64,000 nucleotides of DNA, from positions 39,393,611 to 39,457,610 of the forward strand of contig NC_092576.1 in NCBI RefSeq assembly GCF_037975245.1, given 5' to 3'. The translations under genes were made by a program, and so were the position numbers. This document shows, piece by piece, positions 26,101 to 38,100 of this stretch. The notes beneath the pieces were generated by a model. It was not told the origin of the DNA. It did not search any database and was given only the letters and a program-made list of their open reading frames with translations. Origin of the DNA: Apostichopus japonicus (lineage: Eukaryota; Echinodermata; Holothuroidea; Aspidochirotida; Stichopodidae). Within the stretch, counting starts at the first letter, position 1. Each line of letters opens with the position of its first letter.

Positions 26101-29100
26101 CTAAACTGTCACCTATCGAGTCTACTGATTTAGTAGTGAGCTCACTCTAGTAGGTCAGTTCTGCCTCTTACAATCTACTATTTATCTTACACCGTCTAAA
26201 ATCCATTCATTTGAATTTTACGATGTTTTTTTTTTCTTGAATTATGTTAGATGCCAAAGAGAATCATGTAGTGATTGCCACATATCCGCCTTATGTACTT
26301 GAGTTGAGAAATGTGAGTGTACGTGTTGGTAACAATCTTGACTTTATCTAGGTAAGATTATCTTCCTGTCATGAGTACATCACAAGACACTCAGAAAAAG
26401 CAGTCATATGATAACAGTTGTCATGCTGGGTTGACATTGCTGTACTTCTTGTTGCTGGACCTGTTGCCGGGGTAAATTGTCAAGTCAAGCCGACGACATG
26501 TGATTTCATAAGATGGTAAAAATTTCCTTCAAATCAGAAAGTGACCTGATACTTAAAAGTATTTGCATATATGCAAGCATAACAGAATTTGCAATACAGA
26601 TATATGATCTTCTGAATAGTATGCACATAGGCCTACATTTACATGCATATTAAAATTGTTGAATGTAGATCGGTCTCTTACTAAACTATGTCTATGCATA
26701 TTCATACTAAACTATTTCTATGCATATTCATACTTAACTATTTATATATGCATATTCATACTAAACTACTTATATATGCATATTCATACTAAACTACTTA
26801 TATATGCATATTAATACTAAACTTCTTATATATGCATATTCATACTAAACTACTTATATATGCATATTCATACTAAACTATTTACCAAAAGCGATTCTTC
26901 TTCATGACACCAAGAATGAGGTTTTTTATTCTGATTATTCTCTCAACTGTCACCTATCAATTCTACTGATTTCATACACAGCATTTGTACCTACACTTTT
27001 ACTGGGAATTCACCCACTTTTATGTCAAGACAAGCCAACCAAGATCTTGTAAGATGGTAAAATTTCCTTCAAATCAGAAGTGATTTTCACTAACCTCCTG
27101 CATGTATCAATGTATCATTGACTACTGTGGCACCACTAGAGGTCGTGTTGATGGCTTTGTCTATAAACGAACTGTCATCTGAGAAAATGTAGAGGACCAG
27201 CGGTTTCTCTCTTTACAAAGCAACAAAGAAGAAGATAGAAGAAAACAAAATTTAGGCAAGAATGATCATGAGAAAAGGAAAGAGATTAAAAACAGCGCAT
27301 TTCACAATGCATGGATTTCAATACTAATTGTTATCCAATCTCCAAGCATGGGATCTAATCAGGGTAGCGATTTGAAATAACTGCTTTTCCAGTTACTAGC
27401 ATTGTAGCATAATTGCATTGAGAAGTAACTTTGTGACACATTGATTAAACTTTTAGGATAATAATGTAGGCCTGAGGTTAAATAATGTTTCAGTAGTAAT
27501 AGAACTGACCAAAGGCTGATATATCTGTATAATCAAGCAACAATTAACAATAATTGTGTTTTTTCCTTACAAATGTAGCTTGCAATGAGAAGTAACTTTG
27601 TGTCACACTGATTAAGCTGTTAGGATAATAAGTTAGGCCTGGTGTCACACTGATTAAGCTGTTAGGATAATAATGTAGGCCTGAAGATGAGTATTTTAAA
27701 GTAGTAGTAAGAGAACTGACCTCAGTCTGATATATCTGTATAATCAGGCAACAAATCAACAATAATTGTACTATTTCTCACTTACAACTGTGTAGTTAGC
27801 TCAATCGCATTGATAAGTAACTTTGTGTCACACTGATTAAGCTGTTAGGATAACAGTGTAGGCCTGAGGTAAACTATTTTTCAGAAGTAATAGAAATGAG
27901 CTAATTCTGGTATGTCAGTTTTGCCTCTTTTGCTCCACCATTATATATAATATCTTACTCTGTCAAAAATCTATTCATTTTGAATTCTACGATGTTTCTT
28001 TAATGCAGATCTATGCCAAAATTAGGGCAATGTGGAGTGGTTGTCACATCTCCACCTGACGTACTTGAGTTGAGAGATGTGATTGCGTTCAACAATCTTG
28101 ACTTTATCTAGGTAAGATATCTTCCTGTCGTAAGTACATCACAAGGCACACTCAGGAAAAGCAGTCATGTGAAAAATTGTCATGGTGGGTTGATATTGAA
28201 CTTGTTGTTGCTGGACTTGTTGCCGGGGTAAATTGTTCTTTGGTTTTTTTTTTTGGTCTTTTTTGTGTCGTGGTGTAATTTTTGATGTTATTATTGTTTA
28301 CAATGTGAAACCATAGTTAACAAAAGCCACATATAATGTCTAACTTCATGTATCAAAATGTACTAAACATTACAACTACATCGATACTTACAATAGTTTA
28401 AAGGAGCATTTTTATCTAGCTATGAAAATGGTAAAAACAATGCTATACAATATGGTCATCTTTCTTTGCAAGTGCAAAGACAAAAATAACAGATTTTCTA
28501 CCCCAGAGACCATAGCACTTTACATGAGAAGAAATACTGAGCTTTCAAAAATCTTCAAACATACAGAATTTTGAACACTTATTTTATTCACTGGGTTTAT
28601 ATGCATATTCATGTATTTGGATATTTATCAACGTTGGCTGGACCCCCCCACCCCATATCCAAAAGTATTTGCTTATATGCAAGCATTACAGAATTTTGCA
28701 ACACAGGTTAGATTATAGTCTGCTCACTAGTGAAGACTTTTATCAATATGCACAAAGGCCTACATTTACATGTATACTGAAATTGTTGAATGTAGAATGG
28801 TCTCTCACTAAACTATTTATATACATATTCATACTAAACTATTTATGTGCATATTCAAACTAAACTATTGATATCCATATTCATACAAAACTATATGTGT
28901 GCATATTCATACTAAACTATTTATATGCATATTCATTCTAAACTATTTATATGCACATTCATACTAAACTATTTATATGCATATTCATACGAAACTATTT
29001 ATATTCATATTCATTCTAAACTATTTATATCCATATTCATACTAAACTATTTATATGCATATTCATACTAAACTATTGATACCCATATTCATACTAAACT

Positions 29101-32100
29101 ATTGATATCCATATTCATTCTAAACTATTTGTGTGCATACTCATACCTTGTGGAAACTATTGAAGTTAACTGTTGGTAAAAGTGACTTGGCTTGAAGCAG
29201 TGACATACCCAAAGGGGGAGCTTTAAATATGTTCTGAGTTGTAAAACAAACATTACCAATTACCTGGCATTCACAAACTCTAATGCATCGTTCAACGAAC
29301 TGACTGTGACGATTGGTAAGATAGGACCAAAGATCTGTAAAAAGAGAGAAAGAAACAATAGTCGATAGTAAGAGACTGTTTAATTAACAATTCACCATTG
29401 TTGGTGAACCAAAATATATCTTGGAACAAAATAGAGACATCCATGAGATTAGGAAGACTGTTAAAGGCATTGAAGACTCGCCCCAAACAGCATGCCGCCA
29501 TCTTTAAAAAGTTAACCTTCTGTTGCTTGCAAATTGTGATGTTTTTCTCTTGCAAAATGCAGACAGTAATGAAACGTGAAAACCTTGTTATCTTTAGCTG
29601 GACCTGAGATGTCCATCGCTGTATCGTTTGTACACTGCACTGTAGGTATTGACTGTAGCTGTATGTACTGACTGTACACTAATGTCTAATTACCGACGGT
29701 AGCAAGCTGTGTGTGTATTTTCTGGGATCTATGGTGGTGTCTAACACTTCTGTTACACCTCATTTGAAACTAGGTCAGATTACAGGCATCAGACGTTTCT
29801 TTTTGCAGGAGTCTTCACACCCTTTAAAGAGCTCTGTTCTGAGAAGGTTATCATCAGTTACGATGACAGCAAGTTACTACAGAGGTCTACCGTACAGCTG
29901 CTACAGATAGCATCAAGTCATGACGTAAGTATTATCCAGGATACACATTCGTTACTATTATATGATTGATCATTGTCTTGTTCAATTGACGAACCTTCCT
30001 ATATTCATCAGTTCTATGATAGCAGATGAAATCAAACAACAAATAACACCCTATTAAAGTACTAATAATTTCCAATAAGCATACTACCGGTGCAATATAA
30101 TGTAGTATAAATACAAATACAATGTTATAATGATTGTAATATAGTATGTAGTTTGTTTAGAATTCGTCACTTGTTGGCACTTTTAGCATATTACAGTATT
30201 ATTGACGGTTTATGTATGTTATATAATGAAATATGCTTGCTGTGTCGCTATAAGTAATTTATGACTGAATTACATTTTACCCTTCCCACCAAATTCATTG
30301 ATAATCCATTTGCCTGCTATAAGATATCTATGCAAGGCTTTTTCTTACGTCTCCGTAATTGTGTAATTTACTTGCACTTTGTTATATTCTCCAAGACAAA
30401 AATATAAAGGAATACTGATATTATGCCTCGTAAATTGTTAGGCTCTTTATAACACAGTTATAGTCAACATATATTCGTCTTACAGAAATGATTATTTCGT
30501 CTTATTTACATAAAACTTTCTTGGGTACCTCAGGTCTATGATATCATGTGAATTCTAACTACAAACCCCAATTCTAGTAAAGTTCTAATAATTTCCCATG
30601 ATGCATAATTTTGACGCATGTAATGTAGTTTAAGTATTTAAATAAGAATTAATCATGTTTTGTCATATATGACGTAGATTGTTTAAAATTTGTCACTATT
30701 TGCACTTTTATCATATGACAGTATAACATAGAGACATTAACCTAGCCCAGTCTGTGCCAATTCGACGACATTTGTACACAAAGACGTCTTAAACAAAGTG
30801 TACTCTACTGACAATTAATACTGTGTCAAAGTAATTAAGTTGGCCTGACGTTTCGATCCTAGCAGGATCTTCTTCAGAGCTTAAATGACAAGTAACAGGA
30901 TGAGCAGTTTCCTAACAGTTTGATTTTACTTTGACAATTAAAACTCAATTAATACCTCTCAGTTAACAAGAAATATTTCAAAGGCAACATTAAAATGCTC
31001 AGTGAAAGTTGGGTACAAATGACAATTATGTGGTGATCTGAAACATTTAGGAGTCACCACTAAAAGTCAACAGGGGATCTCAGAGGGATAGTTTTGGAGA
31101 AAATAAAATATGTTAATAATTCAAATTTGTTTACCTCATCCTGCATTATGGGGTCTTCCAATGGTAGGTCGACCATAAAGGTTGGAGAGATGTATCTGTC
31201 GGGGCGGTCCATGTCTCCTCCGTGCACGATGTACTTTTCTTTCCCAGCGAGAAGTTTGGACAATCTCCTGTCAAGAACAGAAAGAATCAGTCAAAAATCA
31301 ACTTAACATCTCTTTGAGCCATTACACCATCTTCTTTGCAAACTTTTAGGCTGTAATTAATTGCCCACATTTTGTTCAGAACTTGCAACGCCTTTCGCAC
31401 CATTCAACTTAATGGGCTCAACAACCAGGAAGGACATGATTAACTTTTCTTCTCTTTCCCCCACCCCCCTCCCTTTGACAAAAGGAAGTTGTTATCGAAA
31501 TGTGATCGAGAATGATTATTTCTTGTTAAAAGGTTTGTCAAATTAAAACTAATTTTCTAGCTCAGACAATCCTTGGAGTTCCTGCCCTGAATTTTGACTT
31601 TGAGCTTTCTTGGGGGGTTGCTTAAATCGGCCAATCACAGTTTAGACAACAAATTGAAACTAATTTTCTAGCACAGACAATCCTTGGGGTTCCTGCCCTG
31701 AATTATGACTTTGAGAATTTTTGGGGGTTGTTTAAATCATCCACTCACAGTCCAGACATCGCACTTATACAAACCGTCCAATCGTTTTGCTTCTGGCAGA
31801 ATGACTTACTCGTAGTGGCGATCATTTATAATTCTCCCAAAGCTCTGGCTCTGCTTCGGATCGGAACCGTAAAACTCCGTCAGGTGTTTCTTCATCTCGT
31901 CGATCAGCTCGTCTCTCACCGACGACTCACAGAGGATGTAGTCGGGGGCGATGCAGGTCTGAGCGGCGTTGACATACTTTCCCCACACAATCCTCCTGGC
32001 CGATACGGACACACAAGATTTGGAATCGACTATTACAGGACTGAGGAAAGGAGGGAGATAAAATCAGTTTAAATTTGATGAGGGACAAGGGTACCGTGAA

Positions 32101-35100
32101 TAAGAGAAGGGTCACATCACTTGCACAACCACTAATGTCATCTATCTGATCTTTTGTAGAGTTTGCGGCATCCAGTATGTTGGCGAAACCAAAACCACCC
32201 TCAAGAAGCGATTCTATGGTCACAGATCCACAGTCAACACCATGAAGACTGAGACCCCAGTTGGAGAACACTTTAACCTTCCCAACCATACCATCAACAA
32301 CATGTTCCTACAGGGGATAGAATCCTTAGGTAGCCGCCCTGACAATGAAACTTCTTGGACAAGCAAAAATAACAATGACTCATTTTGGAATTGTCTAACA
32401 GCAATGCTTTATTTTTCCAATAATTAGTCATTTTTTCCATTTTTTTGGGTCTCCTGTCAGCTGTCTTAAAGGCATTGAAGTCTCGCCCCAAACAGCGTGC
32501 CGCCATCTTTAAAAAGTTAACTTTCCGTTGCTTGCAAGTGAAGTTTTCTGCTTGTTGCTACAAAATGCAGACAGTAATGAAACGTGACACCTTGTTATCT
32601 TTAGCTGGACCTGAGATGTCCATCGCTGTATCGTTTGTATACTGTGCTGTGGGTATTGACCGCAGCTGTATGTATTGACTCTGTACTAGTGTCTAATTAC
32701 CGAAGGTAGAAAGCTGTGTGCATATTTTTTGGGATCGATGGTGGTGTGTAACACTTCTGTTACACCTCATTCGAAACTAGGTCAGAGTACCAGCATTAGA
32801 CGTTTCTTTTTGCGCTCACACCCTTTAAGTTTTTCCAAATTTAATGATGTCAACTTTTTAGGTGGAATATTGCAGGACTGAGGAAATGAGGGAGACATTT
32901 ACCAATTAAACTTGATGAAAGACAAGGGTACAATGAAACGTCTTCTATAAGCAAAATAAAAATGACTCATATCTAATTGCCTAACAGCAATGCTTTACTT
33001 TTCCATTTTGTTATATTTTTTCCATGTTATTTTTTTTGTCTCCTGTTAATCTGTCTTTAAGTTATTCAACTTTTACGATGTCAACTTCTTATGCAGTTAT
33101 TCTCCATTTCTTTGTTATTCATCCACTCAGCAATTACTGGATTTTTTTTGGTCCGTCTATCGGTCAGTCTACCAATCTGTCTGTCTATCTGTCTGTCTGT
33201 CTGTTAATCCAATGGAAACTGTATATTTGACAGATGGAAAGAGGAATGTATTCTACGCCTCTTGTTGATATTTGCAAGCAATTCCTACGTAGCATTACTG
33301 AGATATTCACGAATATCATTCTAACAGATTGTACCCATACGTGAACGAGAAACAAACTGTCGTGAAATCAAAGTTGCACGCCGACAGAAAAAATATTCTT
33401 CTTTTTATCCTCTGTTTATTAATTTATTGCTTTTCACTTGGCTTGGATATAGTTCCACTTACCCAAAAGGGGTGTGAAGTTAAAAATGTACCAATGACTG
33501 AGGTATTTTTTCCCAATTTTGAAGGAGGCAAGTGGATGCAGCTTTTAGCAAATAGCATGAACGAAATTCGGCGGTGCGCATCTACAAAGTAAAACCTGTT
33601 TGATTAAGTTTGTAGGAGGAATAAAACTTGAAAGTAAAACCTATTTGATTAAGTTTGTATGAGGAATAAAACTTGAAGTAACACCTGTTTTATTAATTTT
33701 GTATAAGTTAAAAAAACTTGTCAACTTCAAATGCTGTTATCTCAAGAAAACGATACATATAATATTAACGCAAACATATTTATCTTTCAAAAACAAACTT
33801 TCACCTTGACTAACCCCTTTAAACACCTCTTCTTGACCAGGTCAATATTTTTCCCTTTTCAGGAGAGAAGGAAATTAATCAATATTTTACATACCCAGAG
33901 AAAGGAATTGGGTGTGCACAGACATGAGTCGCAAAAAACTGTAAAGCAAAATGTTTAAACCATTTATGGAGAGAGTTTGACAATTTGGGCAAAAACAAAA
34001 GAATCTTGCTGGTCTAGCTATCTGTCAGTCTGCCAGTCAGTCTGTCTGTCTATCTGTCTGTCTTGAATCTACAGGATTCAATTCTCACCTCTTTCCTCCA
34101 AGTTCCAGGGTGACTGGAGTCAGATTCTTGGCTGCAGCATTCATCACTAGCCTACCCACAAAGGGATTCCCCGTGTACAAGATGTGATCAAACCGTTGAC
34201 TCAACAGCGCCTCCGAGGCCTCCTTTTCTCCGTTCACGACTCTGAAACAGTCCTAGCGACGAAAAAAATGTTTGGTGTTAACAGTTATGTACTACAAATA
34301 TTATTTTAAACACATAGGGATATGTATTTCTTCATTGTTTATTTCACTCCACAATTCATCAGGATGCTGTGATACTGTTCCTCTTTTCACCAGTCGAACG
34401 ATAGATTCACTCCTGAATTATTCATGAAGCAATGTCAAATGGAATTCGAAAGGGGATGCAACCATGGATAGTTCTTGAGGGGAAGGGGGGGCATTTGTCC
34501 CCCATCTCCTTCCCCCCTTCCAAAATTAGAGGAGCTCAGTCCCCTCCCAGAGGAGGGAGGTATATTTCAACAACAAAAACTGTACAGTACATAAATATAT
34601 AAAATGTATGTGCTGTACAACCTAAACAGTCGAAAACTCAACATAGCTTCAAAAGTTGCAAAATTATCATTGAACCATTTTCATCTAAGCACCCTTCATT
34701 TTACCAACATCCCAAGGGGAAGGGACCACCATTTCCCTTGAGACCACTACTCTGGACGACATAACATCTTATACCACCACCTCCAATACAAACCCTGTTT
34801 CCTGTTGCACAGGAATGAGCAACTTACAGTACTGTAAAATGTGTGTGTGTACTTTGTTAATATATTTCTTCAAAATGAAGTCAAATCCTGATTCCTTTCT
34901 CACAGGAATCATGTTGTGTACGCCATGCGAGTTTCTTGACACAGGAATCAGGCTTCCATTTACAATTGCTGTAATGAGACTTACATTCAGAGTACTAAGA
35001 GAGTTGATATCATGACTGCTAATGCTTGTTAGTGTGTTTCCTTCAACTTGAGACAATGTTACTTCCTGTTTTCCAGATATGAGTAACTTTCACTGTAAGA

Positions 35101-38100
35101 GGAAGAAGTTTGATAGTATAAATGCTTGCTGCGTGTCTTTAAAGGATTAGTTCAGGTGTCACAAATGTTTATCTTATATGAAAGAGGACAATAAAAGAAA
35201 CCCAATAGTGAAGAAATTATTCAAATATCTTTTTCCGTTTAGGAGATATTCAAGTTTAAAGTTCTATCTTTGTAGAAACTGCTGAAATCAGACAAGCTGT
35301 GACATCATATCCTCACATTCCTGAAAAGTCTTTATTTTATTAAAATATTTTGTAAGATTTTATGACTTACAACCAAAAGATACGTCAGGAGATCTCATAT
35401 GTGTCAAGGGAAGTATTTGAGATTTAACATCTGAAGAATGTTTCATTATATTTTTTTAGATTTGTGAAAAAAAATGTAATTATATTTTAATGAAATATAT
35501 TGACACATGTTAAGGAAGTGAGGATGTGACATCACACCCTCACAGTTAGTCTTTCTACACCAGTCATTTGCGAAGAAATTTTGAAATCTTCAAAGTGTGA
35601 TATCTCCTTAACAGAGAATGCTATCATGGTAGTTTCTTCACTATTCTGTTTGTCTTTTTCAGCTCTTTCATACAAGATAGACATGTCAGACACCTGAACC
35701 AATCCTTTAATTTGAGTCAAAACCTGATTCCTGTTTCAAGGAAGGAGCAACTTTCAGTGTACCAAGAAGCTAGTACTAACCTGATCCATGTACTGTGTGA
35801 AATACTTTGTCAGCACTAGGGTGAATTCTGGATTCATTTCGGAGGGTTTCACAATCGCGCAGTTTCCTTTGAAGTAAAAAAAACAGGTCATAAGGTCAAA
35901 AAGGGGTCACAGCTGAGAATAACAGTTAAAGGGATACTTTACAGTGGCTGAAGTTGATCGCTTAAGCGAATAAACAAAATATCTGGAAAGTTTCAAAGTT
36001 TCAAAATGACATTCTAATAGTAACGTCCAAAAAATTTTAAAAAGTAAAGAATGAAAATTTTTCAGGAAAACAAGATTCTCTAATACTATTCAAAAGTCAG
36101 TAGTAATTTTAAACGACATCATCGACAATGCTTGCCATGCAGTATTGATGATGAATAGTGTACCCAGGGCAGGGCCGGACTAAGCGTGTGGGGGGCCCGG
36201 GGCATGCAATTGTGTGGAGGGCCCTATAGTCTGTATTTTATCCGCACTTTCATGCTTGCAAATTCAGAGAGTATTTCATCGTGTTTCAATGAATTTAAAA
36301 ATGTCACTTCCAATAGCAAGAATATTGAGGTTTACCAGTCTCTGTTGGCTCTTAGTGGTTCTCATGTGATTTTTAATCAACTTACGTTTTGAAAAATGAC
36401 TTTTCAACGCTACAATTCCAGACCATCAATGAAAGATAGATTCTCAGAGCAATTTCGGTATTAGGGAAAGTGTCTTTCAAACCATTTTCGATGATCGCAC
36501 GTGGATCACAATTACGACAGTGTTGTAAATTTTAGGATACTCTAAATGTTGGGGGCCCAAAATGTGGGGGGCCCGGAGCACGTGCCCCTGTTGCCCTGCC
36601 CTTAATCCGTTACTGACCCAGGGTGCCAAAGAATGCAACTATTTGGGGTTTTTTTCCCTGAAGAGGACCAGAATAAGTGAAAAGAATAATCACTGGTGCG
36701 ACCTGTACCTGCTGCAATAGCTCCCACTAAGGGTAATAACGTCAGCTGGAGAGGGTAGTTCCACGCTCCCATGATTAGGACCACACCGAACGGCTCCGGT
36801 TTGAGAAACGTCTTCTTACCCAATAACAACAAAGAACCGTCATTCACCTAAAGTTGAAAGAAAAGATGAAGAATGAGAGGAAGAAAGTTGAAAAAATGCA
36901 TATTATCATTATTATTCACGAGATGAGCATCAGAATCAATAGGGTTCTTCTACTCAGTATGGCGCATCAATGTTCCAAGTATGACTTCAATCCAACTTGC
37001 CACTGTTGAGCTATAGTGTTTACGAACCAAGGGCGTCACATATGCACACACATAAACGCACACCCACCCATACACACGCAATCACCATCGCATAGATTCC
37101 TTGAGCCTTCGGCAAGGAATAAAAAATGAGACAAAGAAAGTTGAAAGAGAAACGAAAAAAGACAAAAGAGTCCAGACTAAAACGATGGGAATGATACAGT
37201 ATTGCCTTATAATAATAAATGTTCTATGTCATCAAAACAAGAATTATCAGAAATAATTTAGGTCCATCTTTTGCAATCTATAGCACTCGGTCCTTTTTCT
37301 CCTTGTTTGTGTGATGGATTTGTATCTTCTATTTTCACCTAAATTTAGGATAGTAACCCTCTCTAAGAAAGGTGCATGGAGAACTGTGGGGGGGGGGGGG
37401 GGGGGGGTGATTGAAGGCATAGCATTTGAATAAAAAGTGTTAAATTAGAGAAAATAAGATTTTACCGTATCAAAATTAAAACTAAAATCAAAATAAAATA
37501 AAACTGTTAGCAAACTGCTTATCCACTAGAGAGCCTGTGTAAATGACAAGTAACAGAAGAGACAAAAACAAGCACAGAATACAGACAGGTTACTGGGCAC
37601 TGGTCATTTTGTAAATCTGTGATGTCACAATGCCATTAGGATCTAAAATCTGTGATATCCCCCAAATGGAATAAGATTTTTTTTAGGTGTTCAAGGAAGT
37701 TGTTCATGTTGTTTATGCGCTATATAAATTTTACTTATTATTATTATTATGACAGTATTAGATCTCTAAATAATAGTTGGGGTTTCTTGCCTCCTTTAAA
37801 ATAAAACTATAAAATGTAAAATGAAAAAGCAATACCACCCACATTGATGGTTTTCATGAAATGGTCCAACTCATTCATGTAATAAACGATTTCGCTCTGA
37901 ACACAGTTTGCTTCATAGGCTCTGGCTTCTAAATGTGGCTGAAAAAAATAGGAATCAAAAATTGTTTTTAATTAACCAGACAGAAATTTATCTATCTCAA
38001 AAACTTTCCCAACTTACCTTTTTTTTTCACCTTAAAGGGGCATTCCTGTGGAAGGAAATACAATTTAACCTTTATTGAAGAGCAAACTTTCCCACACGTT

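Larger units (their letters stand above)
32022..33094. repeat. Duplicated intron 6 segment with exon 7 acceptor
   Basis: About 230 bp that includes the first bases of exon 7, its TTTCCTCAG acceptor and adjacent intron are duplicated. The copies are 32022-32860 (interrupted) and 32861-33094. Shared words include AGGACTGAGGAAA, GACAAGGGTAC, CTAACAGCAATGCTTTA and GATGTCAACTT. The first copy carries the Penelope fragment and a family A MITE; the second carries neither. Confidence 0.85.

Noticed and set aside
32445-32678. 77-codon frame and its relatives at 13161, 29398 and 50508
   Set aside because: They are shadows of the non-coding family A MITE, and the frames are not conserved between copies.
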